Notes under the pieces: model-generated
What the model was told of the DNA's origin: nothing
What the model saw: only the letters and a program-made list of their open reading frames with translations
The model's database searches: none
Position numbers and translations under genes: made by a program
Shown here: piece after piece, positions 1-8,249 of the stretch
Position numbering within the stretch: position 1 is the stretch's first letter
Layout of the letters: every line of letters begins with the position of its first letter
Assembly: GCA_948744995.1 (NCBI GenBank)
Contig: CAPZCD010000021.1
Location: 1 to 17,832 of the forward strand
Length of the DNA stretch: 17,832 nucleotides
Direction of reading: 5' to 3'
From: an uncultured Rickettsiales bacterium
GTDB lineage: Bacteria > Pseudomonadota > Alphaproteobacteria > Rickettsiales > UBA1997

Positions 1-26
1 ATTATAGAAATAAAGTTGCTTAGGTG

Positions 27-52
27 AATATCAAGAAATGGAGACCAGAGCC
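27..52. repeat. Terminal 26-bp repeat, left copy
   Basis: These 26 bases are the exact reverse complement of 17779-17804. The match stops abruptly on both sides: the inner flanks differ, and so do the bases toward the window edges. That is what the two different ends of one insertion sequence with 26-bp terminal inverted repeats would look like. The tip (GGCTCTGG read right to left) points into the window, so the body of this copy lies to the left. No transposase is visible, so the family cannot be named. Confidence 0.85.
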
Positions 53-65
53 AAGTTTTATGCCA

Positions 66-93
66 TTGACTATTAAAAAAGATAAATTATCCT
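66..93 (+). promoter_or_regulatory. Possible sigma70 promoter for the 121-1668 gene
   Basis: TTGACT (66-71) and TATCCT (88-93) are separated by 16 bp. The predicted transcript would start near position 100, about 20 nt before the ATG at 121. The -35 box lies only 14 bp inside the terminal repeat edge, so the element insertion may have shaped expression. The -10 box is only 4/6 and the region is very AT-rich, so the call is tentative. Confidence 0.35.
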
Positions 94-120
94 AAAATCA
101 GGAATAAAATTTGCACTATT

Positions 121-1668
121 ATGTCTGAAAAAAGAAAAAATATAGTATACCATATAACAAGAGTATCTAAGAATGGATACACTAAGACTGATGATTATGA
201 AAATGAAAAAGATTTTCATAAAGCTCTCAAGAAAGGTAAAAAAGCAATAAATAATGTTACTGTCTCGGTTGACAATGAAGACAAAGAAATACCAGTATAT
301 TTTATTAGAAGTAAGGCAGTTTTTAGTGATGGTGAAAATACTCTTTGTATTGATAATAAAGGAAAACTTCAAAAAGAAAATAAATACGAAATATTAAAAG
401 ACAAAGATGGTAAGGATAAATATATAATAAAAAAAGATGAAAATAGCTACTATAGATATTCAATAGATGGACGCTTAATTGATTCTATAAAAAAAAATAA
501 AGAAAAAAATAGTTACACTTATTATGCTTATAAAAACGACAGTAAAGAAAAAGTTGAGACTAAAATATCAGCGGAAGATATTGACAAAGCGATAGAATTA
601 TCAAGAGGACAAATTAAAATCAAAAAAGAAATACATGGAATTCAGCCTGATTCTAAGCCAGAGGAAATATTATATGACAAAATCGATAATTATGTATATC
701 CTAATGGTAATGAACTTAATAACACCTTTTTTGGGAGACAGCAATATAATGTCATAAGAGAAATATGTGAAGAAAATGGAATTAAAATAGAAAAAGAAGA
801 TTACTCAACTATTTCTTTATTAAAGAAATTATCTTTAGGATTAACAAAGAAAGAAAATATTAATAATCTAGATGAAAATGATTTATTTGAAGCTAAAAAA
901 TTTATATTAGAAAAATTATTCGAAAAATATAATTATAAACTAGTTAGATTTTCAAAAGACTCAAAAAGGTATGAAGAATTTAAAAAAGAAAATATAAATG
1001 ATATTCTTAAAAACAATGAGTTAGTAGATATTATATTTTCTGATAAATATACCGGGAACGAAGTTTCTCGTTCGTCAATAAAACCTATGAAACTTTTTGA
1101 TGCAACAAATCTGGCTGGAGTAAATGGTAAAGGTAAATCAACTAAAATAACTAGAAATGGAGAAGTTTTAACAAAAGGTGCACATTTTTTTGTTAAACCA
1201 GTTGGTAAACCAATGAGTTTTTTTAAAAAAACTAAAGAAGAATTTTCTAATCATAGTAACTTTGAATACGAAGGGGAAAGAAAAGTTGAAGCCTCTGGTC
1301 TTCTAGATATAGTAGAAGATGGTAAAATACACAACATAAGCAATTCAAGTGGACATTTTAAACAATCATTTGAAAGTATTATGACTGGTTTAGCTTATTT
1401 GGCAAGCCAAACAGAAGATTGTAATATAGAAAATTTACTAGATCCAGATTGTAAAATGAAAGATGGCTCTTATAAGATATTAACAGACATTAATGAAGCA
1501 TTACAATATAGAAAAAAAGAACAAAAGGAAAAAGGTATAGATATAGGTCTTAGTAAAGCCATTTCAGCTGTTGCTAAATCATTAACTAAAGAGCAGATTA
1601 TTGCAATAAATATAAAAGCAGCCAGAATGAAAGCTAAAGAATCCTCAAAAGGACGTTCTATTTGTTAG
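121..1668 (+). CDS. Putative secreted effector, lysine-rich, with HSxF/SNxSGH block
   Basis: Predicted 515-residue soluble protein of unknown biochemical function. It has no signal peptide and no membrane segment, and it is very rich in Lys, Glu, Asn and Ile. Residues 1-150 carry repetitive lysine/tyrosine-rich beta-like sequence. The best landmark is residues 377-413, where HSNF, VEASGLL, an acidic DGKI turn and ISNSSGHF occur in order. From memory, this HSSF...AAGE...GKI...SNxSGHY pattern occurs in C-terminal regions of large uncharacterised proteins, including effector and toxin candidates of Legionella and other bacteria, but I cannot name a Pfam family. The ATG at 121 has only a weak, distant GGAA upstream. 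The gene stands alone beside a mobile-element end, which suits an accessory effector. It could instead be an ordinary cytoplasmic protein. Confidence 0.7.
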   Translation: MSEKRKNIVYHITRVSKNGYTKTDDYENEKDFHKALKKGKKAINNVTVSVDNEDKEIPVYFIRSKAVFSDGENTLCIDNKGKLQKENKYEILKDKDGKDKYIIKKDENSYYRYSIDGRLIDSIKKNKEKNSYTYYAYKNDSKEKVETKISAEDIDKAIELSRGQIKIKKEIHGIQPDSKPEEILYDKIDNYVYPNGNELNNTFFGRQQYNVIREICEENGIKIEKEDYSTISLLKKLSLGLTKKENINNLDENDLFEAKKFILEKLFEKYNYKLVRFSKDSKRYEEFKKENINDILKNNELVDIIFSDKYTGNEVSRSSIKPMKLFDATNLAGVNGKGKSTKITRNGEVLTKGAHFFVKPVGKPMSFFKKTKEEFSNHSNFEYEGERKVEASGLLDIVEDGKIHNISNSSGHFKQSFESIMTGLAYLASQTEDCNIENLLDPDCKMKDGSYKILTDINEALQYRKKEQKEKGIDIGLSKAISAVAKSLTKEQIIAINIKAARMKAKESSKGRSIC

Positions 1669-1888
1669 GTGTAAATTTTACTAGTATAAATAGTATATTA
1701 TATCATAAAATTAGATTGCTGATAACTAATAATTTGTTATAACTTAAATAATAACTATATTTTTCAGTGATAGGTTGTATATGTTACAAACTTTCCTTTC
1801 TATATTATTTTATCCGTATATTCCGCTATTTTTGTGTAATTTATAAATTAAAATTATATTAGTACCAGTTTTATCCAATATTACACTA

Positions 1889-1917
1889 TTGTATTTTACA
1901 AAAAGCTCTTATATCCT
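1889..1917 (+). promoter_or_regulatory. Possible rpmH promoter
   Basis: TTGTAT (1889-1894) and TATCCT (1912-1917) are separated by 17 bp, about 42 bp before the rpmH start. The -10 hexamer is the same as in the candidate promoter at 66-93. The rest of 1669-1958 holds no convincing ORF or terminator, only short AT-rich inverted repeats. Confidence 0.3.
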
Positions 1918-1958
1918 ATATTCCAGCTTAGTTACAATTAACAATTAATAGTTTTACA

Positions 1959-2099
1959 ATGTCAACAAAAAGAGTTGGAAGATTAAGTGTCCTGAAGAAA
2001 AAAAGAACACACGGATTTAGAGCTAGAATGTCTACTAAAAATGGTAGATTAGTTCTAAAAAACAGAAGATCAAAAGGAAGAGCAAAGCTAAGCGCTTAG
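1959..2099 (+). CDS. rpmH: 50S ribosomal protein L34
   Basis: Small basic 46-residue protein of the large ribosomal subunit. The L34 core is clear: a KKKRTHGFRARM segment (residues 13-24), then NGRLVLKNRRSKGRAKLSA at residues 28-46. The N terminus (MSTKRVGRLSVL) lacks the usual MKRT(F/Y)QPS opening, so the first dozen residues diverge from typical L34. The start at 1959 is the only ATG giving the family length (44-47 residues), and no good Shine-Dalgarno sequence precedes it. In most bacteria rnpA, the RNase P protein gene, follows immediately. Here a tRNA-Pro gene begins 8 bp after the stop and no rnpA is present, so the usual rpmH-rnpA pair is split. Confidence 0.95.
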   Translation: MSTKRVGRLSVLKKKRTHGFRARMSTKNGRLVLKNRRSKGRAKLSA

Positions 2100-2107
2100 T
2101 CTTTATA

Positions 2108-2186
<79 letters not shown>

Positions 2187-2350
2187 AGTCATAAAATATT
2201 TAGTATATAGTGAGTAGTCATTAGACAACTAAATAGTCTTAGTATGAGTTTTAGATATTTTTAAGACAAAAATGGGGTATAACTTATTATTTTATGCAGA
2301 CATATTCAAATGATAATACACTAATATGGGGATTGATACTAAAGGAACTG

Positions 2351-3484
2351 TTACAGCAAACCATCAATCACATCACCCAACAAATCATATTTCCATCCAT
2401 ACAAAATCTCTCTTTTTCCATTATAGCGCATCAGTAAGGATATAATATCTCTTTTGCTTAATAGCCTATGGATATTAATACGTCTTTTAATAGCAAGTTT
2501 ACCAATTTTATTATAGATACAATTTAGCTTGGATTTTTGTTTAAAGCCAACTTCATTGGTATAATAAATTTTATTTGCATATTTACACTTATTTTCCATT
2601 AAAAATAGATTAATTACAGCTAAAATTTCAGTCTTATACACTTTTTTAAGATTGATTAAATCGTTACGTCCCTCAAATATCTCCTTAAGTTCTTTTAAAT
2701 TTTTTGGCTTTGTATCAGCTATAACTCCTATAGATTTGTCAGTCAATATTTTATGCCTAATGACATTACTTGTAATCGCCTTTTCTTCTCTCCATATCAA
2801 TAATTTTTCCACCAGTTGAACGTAACCCATACTCTTTTTATGTACCATAAAACCAACCTTATTCAGCAAATGTTTTAGAACAAACTTTTGTTCCTTGAAT
2901 TTTAAAAAATATTTCATTTCACTACAATAATACTCATAATTATCATATTCTTTAATCTGTTTTAATAATTTATCATATAGTTCTATCAAGTATTCAACAT
3001 CATTTAGGGCATATTTTAATTGTCTTTTGGCAAGTGGTCTCCTTTTCCAATTGCTAATTCGAGTATTCTTATTTTTTTTGAAATCTATGCCTAATATACT
3101 ATTAACGGCGTCGGTATAACCTATATTTTTCTTATAACCACAGAATTCAGCCATAATCTGTGTATCATCAAGATTTTTGATTTTGACTTTGTTTAAAAAG
3201 TTAAGCGCCTCAATATCTTGAGAACAGGAATGGATAATTTTTTTTATTTTACTATCCTTTAGTATATTGAAAAATGGTTTTAGGTTTAGATCTGGAGCTA
3301 AAACATCTATAATATCTTTCGCATTTTTATTCTCGGTTTTAGAAAAATATACAACCTGTATAATACAGAGTAATGGATAATAGGTAAATTTTCTAATAAA
3401 TTCCGTATCAATACCAACAATGCCATTAGAATTATTTCTAATGTCATAACATAATTTCCTTAAACTCTTATTATTATCTATCAC
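2351..3484 (-). CDS. rnd: Ribonuclease D
   Basis: A 3'-5' exoribonuclease of the DEDD family that trims tRNA precursors and other structured RNAs. Visible motifs: Exo I with D26 and E28 (GIDTEF), Exo II in HSCSQDIEAL (the Asp of the pair), and Exo III in YALNDVEYLIELY (the DEDDy Tyr and Asp). After residue about 200 comes a weaker HRDC-like helical region with a WREEKA motif. The length of 377 residues fits the family (about 370-390). It is the last gene of the rseP-bamA-rnd operon, with its ATG 5 nt after the bamA stop. Its position behind bamA is unusual, because lipid A genes (lpxD, fabZ, lpxA) commonly follow bamA in alphaproteobacteria. The C-terminal HRDC part is divergent. Confidence 0.93.
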   Translation of the reverse strand: MIDNNKSLRKLCYDIRNNSNGIVGIDTEFIRKFTYYPLLCIIQVVYFSKTENKNAKDIIDVLAPDLNLKPFFNILKDSKIKKIIHSCSQDIEALNFLNKVKIKNLDDTQIMAEFCGYKKNIGYTDAVNSILGIDFKKNKNTRISNWKRRPLAKRQLKYALNDVEYLIELYDKLLKQIKEYDNYEYYCSEMKYFLKFKEQKFVLKHLLNKVGFMVHKKSMGYVQLVEKLLIWREEKAITSNVIRHKILTDKSIGVIADTKPKNLKELKEIFEGRNDLINLKKVYKTEILAVINLFLMENKCKYANKIYYTNEVGFKQKSKLNCIYNKIGKLAIKRRINIHRLLSKRDIISLLMRYNGKREILYGWKYDLLGDVIDGLL

Positions 3485-3489
3485 CTAAA

Positions 3490-5868
3490 TTAAAATCTTG
3501 TGCCAATATTAAATCTAAAGCTTTGGTCTATATCATAAGCTTCTTTTTTCAAGGCTCTACTAAAATCTAAGCTTATGTTACCAAGCATTTTTATTTGAAA
3601 TAATATTGATAAACCATAGGCGCTTCTGATGCTTCCGCTATCTTCTATTCCTATTTTAACAGACTGGAAGATATTCCCAATTTCTTTAACTCCGGTTGTA
3701 ACACTGGCATTTTTGTTTTCTTCAAATCCGGTCGTAACTCCAGCATTTATAAACAAAATTCCATATATACCAAATTCCTTTGGTGTATATATTGGAAATT
3801 TTAATTCGGCATTGGAGTAAAACATTTTAGTACCACTTAAACCACTACTTGCATAGTTATCGCCAGTTTTTATTCTAGGTCCAACTCCAGCAAATTCGAA
3901 ACCCCTCATGGAATAGCCACCTAAATAAAATCCATCATTCGGATAGAGAGGATTATTATTTAGAGAGGTTATGTAGCCGCCCCTGCCCTCCAATTTGAAA
4001 ACAACTTTATCCAGATATATGGATTTATATAGTACTGCATAAGCGGTAGTTTTAATATAATCTACATTTCCCAATATACCCGCATATGACAATTCTGTAC
4101 TCAACATATAACCATCTGAAGGATTATAACGATTGTTTATTTTGCTGTAGGTTAAACTCGTGGAAACTTCGGATGTATATCTTGGATCTTTAGGCATAAC
4201 ATTGAGTATGCTATCATCAATGTTGCTTAGCTTCTTATACTCAAACTTATACTCAACTCTTTGAGATAGATCATCTGTAATATTATAGCTTGCAAATGCG
4301 CTTGAGGTAATAGTAAAATCATCAAACCCTATTCTAAATAGTGAGTTTCTTGAATTATTGTTATCTTGTATAGAAAATCCAGCACCACTAAAAATTTTAG
4401 TATCAAACACATTTGGCTTTGCATAATTTATAGAAAATCTCCAGGACATAGCCTTTTTTGTCGGATCTCCAAAAATTCCAAGATCAAAATCAAGCGCGCT
4501 ACCGGTTCCAAACAGATTTCTTTCGGAATAATTTATGTTCCCTGTAAGACCATCAAGACTTGATAGACCAATAGAAGCCCCTATGCTACCAGTACTTCCT
4601 TCTTCAACCTTTATAGTTATGTCTCTTTGGTTATCTAAAATTCCATCATTTTCCTCATAAGAAACTTTTTCAAAAAAACCAGTTGATTCTAACGACTGTA
4701 TAGATTTTCTTACAGAAAAATCGTTATAAACATTACCTTCCTTTATTAATAATCTGCTCCTTATCACATTATCATTTGTTTTCGAATTATTTTTTATATA
4801 GATCTTATTAATATATTCCTTATCTTCTTTTTTTATAATGAATGTTACATCTACCATATTTTCCTCGTCGCCCTTAGCCATTCTGGGAAAAACACTAATA
4901 AACGAATAACCTTTTTCGTTATAAATATAGTTTAAATGTTCCATTATATTTTGGATTGTCCTAGAACTAAACACATCACCGGTTTTTACATCAGCTATAG
5001 CTTCCTTTAATAATTCTTTATCAACTTTTCCCACCATATCTTCAATTTCAACTTTACCAAATGCATATTTTCCATTTTCTTCTATTACGAATATTATATC
5101 AAAAGTATTATTTGTTTGATTATAAATTCCTATCGGTGTAGATATACTTACAGCATAGTAACCTTTTGAATTATAAAATTGAGACAATAAATTGACGTCA
5201 TAATCAAGCAAAGAAGTATCATATCTTATGGTTCTTCCAAATCTATAAAACCTATTCTCTCTACTCATTATCTCATCTTTTAACGTATCATCCGAAAAGG
5301 TTTTATTACCAATAAAATAAATTTTATTAATTTTAGCTTTACCACCATCATTAACCCTAAAAATAAGATCTACAGAACCATTGCCAAGATCTTCAATTTC
5401 CGTCTTAACAGAAACCTTAAAGTAACCCTGCATTTTATAAAATGTTTTTATATTTTCTATATCATCAGCCAAAAATTTACTGGAAATAATTTCTTTCGTT
5501 CTTAGTTTTAACTTCTCCTTAGCATCTTCGTCTTTTTCAAATTCTTTTGCTCCAACAAACTCTATTTTTCTTATAAATGGTTTTTCTTTTAGAGTAAAAG
5601 TTAGAACACCATTCGTTGAATTAAAATTTGTTTTTATATCATCTAGACATCCGCTGGAAAACATATCTTTAACAGCAGTATTACAAGAATCTTCGCTATA
5701 AGTATCATTAATTTTTAACTTTGTCAGGCCTAAGTAGTAATCGGAATTATATTTTCTATTCCCATTAATCACTATTTTATTAATTTTAATGGCTGCTTCA
5801 GTACTACCTGTACCTAAATTTAAAAAACACAAAAACGATGCCAGCAAAAAAACTAAAAATTTCTTCAT
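3490..5868 (-). CDS. bamA: Outer membrane protein assembly factor BamA
   Basis: Central outer-membrane component that inserts and folds beta-barrel proteins. The 792-residue sequence starts with a signal peptide (MKKF plus a hydrophobic stretch, probable cleavage around residue 26). Five POTRA-like units follow, to about residue 425; each carries the alternating beta/GY pattern, for example YKMQGYFKVSV, YNSKGYYAVSI and YNEKGYSFISV. The C-terminal half is a 16-strand-type surface antigen barrel. The conserved loop-6 motif appears as MRGF at about 654-657 (usual form VRGF/Y), and the protein ends in Phe, the usual barrel-terminal residue. The ATG overlaps the rseP stop by 4 nt (ATGA), and a TAGGA-like Shine-Dalgarno sequence lies inside the rseP end, so translation is probably coupled. 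The length is typical. Confidence 0.97.
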   Translation of the reverse strand: MKKFLVFLLASFLCFLNLGTGSTEAAIKINKIVINGNRKYNSDYYLGLTKLKINDTYSEDSCNTAVKDMFSSGCLDDIKTNFNSTNGVLTFTLKEKPFIRKIEFVGAKEFEKDEDAKEKLKLRTKEIISSKFLADDIENIKTFYKMQGYFKVSVKTEIEDLGNGSVDLIFRVNDGGKAKINKIYFIGNKTFSDDTLKDEIMSRENRFYRFGRTIRYDTSLLDYDVNLLSQFYNSKGYYAVSISTPIGIYNQTNNTFDIIFVIEENGKYAFGKVEIEDMVGKVDKELLKEAIADVKTGDVFSSRTIQNIMEHLNYIYNEKGYSFISVFPRMAKGDEENMVDVTFIIKKEDKEYINKIYIKNNSKTNDNVIRSRLLIKEGNVYNDFSVRKSIQSLESTGFFEKVSYEENDGILDNQRDITIKVEEGSTGSIGASIGLSSLDGLTGNINYSERNLFGTGSALDFDLGIFGDPTKKAMSWRFSINYAKPNVFDTKIFSGAGFSIQDNNNSRNSLFRIGFDDFTITSSAFASYNITDDLSQRVEYKFEYKKLSNIDDSILNVMPKDPRYTSEVSTSLTYSKINNRYNPSDGYMLSTELSYAGILGNVDYIKTTAYAVLYKSIYLDKVVFKLEGRGGYITSLNNNPLYPNDGFYLGGYSMRGFEFAGVGPRIKTGDNYASSGLSGTKMFYSNAELKFPIYTPKEFGIYGILFINAGVTTGFEENKNASVTTGVKEIGNIFQSVKIGIEDSGSIRSAYGLSILFQIKMLGNISLDFSRALKKEAYDIDQSFRFNIGTRF

Positions 5869-6956
5869 CCTAAAATCCCAATAATATCTTTCACTACAAC
5901 GAAAACCATAAGAGTAAATAAAATTGAAAGACCAAATTTTACTATAAAATTTTCCGTTTCTTCTTTCAATGGTTTTCTTCTAATTATTTCTAATAAGTAT
6001 ATGAATATGTGTCCTCCATCCAGACCTGGAATTGGAATAAGGTTCATAAAACCAAGTCCTATAGATATTAAAGCTGTAAAATATAGAGCTGGTATAAAAC
6101 CATTTTTAACTGCTTTTCCAGAATATTGAGCTATTTTAACAGGTCCACTTATGTTATTGAAACTAGCTTTTCCAATTAGCATTTTACCAAGTACAATTGT
6201 TGTATTTTTGGTTATTTTCCATATTTCACAAATAGCCAAACAAAACGATTCAAGTAGATTAGTATTCCTAACTAGAGGAGCCTCAGAACCAATTCCTATT
6301 TGGACAAATTTCGCTCCATCTTCCTCAACTATAGCGGGAACTATACTCTTTTCTATCAGCTCCCCGTCGCGCTCTATAAATATAGTTAAGGTATCCTTAC
6401 CATTACTGTTCGTGATAATTTCTTGTATATCACCAAAATTCTCTATATTTTTATTGTTTATTTTTTTTATGCTATCACCAACTAATAAGCCAGCTTTTTC
6501 TGCCGGGCTATCCCTATTAATATAACCAACCTTATTACTAAAAATATTAATTCCATTAACATCAAAGAATATTGTGAATAGCAACAATGATAGTAAATAA
6601 TTAAATGCCGGGCCGGCAAACGCTACTTCCATCCTTTGAAATGGTGTTTTAAAAAATAGGCATTTATTCTTTTCAGCTTCACTGAGTTTATTCATTTTTT
6701 CAGAGTTTACCATCGATGAGGAAGCATCTTCATCCCCAAAAAACTTGCAAAATCCACCCATTGGAATGGCGCAAATTTTCCATCTTGTTCCACTTTTGTC
6801 ATTAAAACCAACAATTTCTTTTCCATAACCTATGGCAAATTCGTCTACGGCTACGCCGTTTAATTTTGCTACTAAATAATGACCGAATTCGTGTGAAAAC
6901 ACGATAATTGATAAAATAACTATAAAGGATAATAAATTAAAAAATATCGCTAACAT
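5865..6956 (-). CDS. rseP: RIP metalloprotease RseP (site-2 protease)
   Basis: Inner-membrane zinc metalloprotease that cleaves transmembrane substrates such as anti-sigma factors and remnant signal peptides. The zinc motif HEFGH is at residues 22-26, within the first membrane segment. A single PDZ domain spans roughly residues 140-215 (INRDSPAEKAGLLVGD). The second catalytic motif, NLIPIPGLDGGH, ends at about residue 315, with Asp313 as the third ligand. Two further hydrophobic segments lie around and after it. At 363 residues it is shorter than E. coli RseP (about 450, two PDZ domains) but normal for Rickettsiales. It is the first gene of the minus-strand operon with bamA and rnd. The 244-bp region between it and rpsB must hold its promoter, but no box pair stands out on that strand. 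Confidence 0.96.
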   Translation of the reverse strand: MLAIFFNLLSFIVILSIIVFSHEFGHYLVAKLNGVAVDEFAIGYGKEIVGFNDKSGTRWKICAIPMGGFCKFFGDEDASSSMVNSEKMNKLSEAEKNKCLFFKTPFQRMEVAFAGPAFNYLLSLLLFTIFFDVNGINIFSNKVGYINRDSPAEKAGLLVGDSIKKINNKNIENFGDIQEIITNSNGKDTLTIFIERDGELIEKSIVPAIVEEDGAKFVQIGIGSEAPLVRNTNLLESFCLAICEIWKITKNTTIVLGKMLIGKASFNNISGPVKIAQYSGKAVKNGFIPALYFTALISIGLGFMNLIPIPGLDGGHIFIYLLEIIRRKPLKEETENFIVKFGLSILFTLMVFVVVKDIIGILG

Positions 6957-7097
6957 ACAATGTAATTATTGGTTAAATTTATAAATAACGGACTATATTA
7001 TATAGTTTTTTTTGTTAAAGTAAACAATATTTTGAAATTTTTTATTCCACTTTATAGCAACTAACAGAATATTGGTGTAAAATTCAGCCTACCCTAG

Positions 7098-7126
7098 TTG
7101 ACAAAAAACAAAAATAGATGTATACT
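7098..7126 (+). promoter_or_regulatory. Sigma70 promoter of rpsB-tsf
   Basis: Perfect TTGACA (7098-7103), a 17-bp spacer and TATACT (7121-7126) form the best promoter in the window. Transcription would begin near 7133, leaving a leader of about 100 nt before the preferred rpsB start at 7237. Such a leader would be long enough for the S2 autoregulation known in other bacteria, but I did not identify a conserved fold. Confidence 0.85.
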
Positions 7127-7236
7127 AGCTACAGTAGTATGATTAATTAACATTACTACCATTTTTATTAATTGACATACCGACCTACTTTAGTGCCAAT
7201 ATGGTTATGGTTGGTAGACGTTTAACTAAGGTTTTT

Positions 7237-8223
7237 ATGGAAGAAGAAAAATTAGAAGAAATTATAGAAGAACCTGATATGGTTCTAGAAAGTAGCGAAG
7301 AGATTATATCCAGCGAAGTTGATGATGGGGATAATATCAAAGATGATAGTGAAGGTAAAAAATTATTTACCATAAAAGATATGTTAGAAGCGGGAGTTCA
7401 TTTCGGTCATAGGACAATGAGATGGAACGCTAAAATGGCACCATATATATATGGCTCTAGAAATAACATACATATAATAGATTTAACCCAAACCGCTATA
7501 CTAATGAATGAATCCATGAGGATTCTCAAAGAACTGATTAAAAAAAGAGGAAAGGTACTTTTTGTTTGTACTAAAAAGCAGGGTGCTGAAAGTGTAAAAA
7601 AATTGGCGGAAGATAATAACCAATTTTATGTAACACATAAATGGCTTGGCGGTATGCTTACAAATTGGAAAACCGTATCGCAATCCATAAAAAAAATAAA
7701 ATCTATTGAAAGTAAATTAGGTGATGAAAATAGTAAGCTATTAAAAAAGGAACAGGTTGTACTTAATAAAACATTAAAAAAGCTGAATGACAATCTGGAA
7801 GGTATTAAAACTATGGGTGGGATACCAGATCTGCTTTTTGTGGTTGACACGTTGAAGGAATCGCTGGCTATTAATGAGGCAAAATCTCTTGGTATACCGG
7901 TTATGGCTATAATTGATACCAATTCAAATCCTGATGTTATTGATTATCCAATACCGGGTAATGATGATTCAATCAAGGCTATACAGTTATATTGCCAGAT
8001 AATTAATGATACTCTAAAGGATGTGGAAGTAACCAGAACAAAACCAAATATCCAAACAAAAACTCAAAATAAGAAGAGTTCCGTTAAGAAAGTTGAGAAT
8101 AAGAAAGTTTATCGAAAACCGGTTCTGAAAAAAGAGGAAAAGTCTACCAAAGAGAAGGCTGAAAGTCCTAAAAAAGAGAAGAAAGAAAAAAAGTCAACTG
8201 AAGAAAAAGTTGAAAATAATTAA
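7237..8223 (+). CDS. rpsB: 30S ribosomal protein S2
   Basis: Small-subunit ribosomal protein that also binds S1. The S2 core begins near residue 44 (FTIKDMLEAGVHFGH) and includes RWNAKMAPYIYG, KWLGGMLTNW and IPVMAIIDTNSNPDVIDYPIPGNDD. I chose ATG 7237 because TAAGG sits 5 nt upstream. The alternative ATG at 7201 adds 12 residues but has no ribosome binding site. With the 7237 start the protein is 328 residues, against about 250-300 in relatives. The extra length is an acidic N-terminal extension (residues 1-43, many Glu/Asp) and a Lys-rich C-terminal tail of about 60 residues. Such tails are seen in some alphaproteobacteria; the acidic head is less usual. It is the first gene of an operon with tsf, 26 bp downstream. 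Confidence 0.95.
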   Translation: MEEEKLEEIIEEPDMVLESSEEIISSEVDDGDNIKDDSEGKKLFTIKDMLEAGVHFGHRTMRWNAKMAPYIYGSRNNIHIIDLTQTAILMNESMRILKELIKKRGKVLFVCTKKQGAESVKKLAEDNNQFYVTHKWLGGMLTNWKTVSQSIKKIKSIESKLGDENSKLLKKEQVVLNKTLKKLNDNLEGIKTMGGIPDLLFVVDTLKESLAINEAKSLGIPVMAIIDTNSNPDVIDYPIPGNDDSIKAIQLYCQIINDTLKDVEVTRTKPNIQTKTQNKKSSVKKVENKKVYRKPVLKKEEKSTKEKAESPKKEKKEKKSTEEKVENN

Positions 8224-8249
8224 AAAATAAGAACAATTAGGAGATTATA

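Noticed and set aside
1669..1760. Terminator after the effector-like gene
   Set aside because: Only 5-bp AT stems (TACTA/TAGTA, GTTAT/ATAAC) without a clear T-run were seen.
6957..7097. A promoter for rseP on the minus strand around ATTATA (6997-7002)
   Set aside because: The -10-like box is good but no -35 box with acceptable spacing was found, and the region is too AT-rich to trust one hexamer.
7201..7236. ATG at 7201 as the rpsB start
   Set aside because: No ribosome binding site precedes it, while TAAGG lies 5 nt before ATG 7237. It remains a possible alternative.
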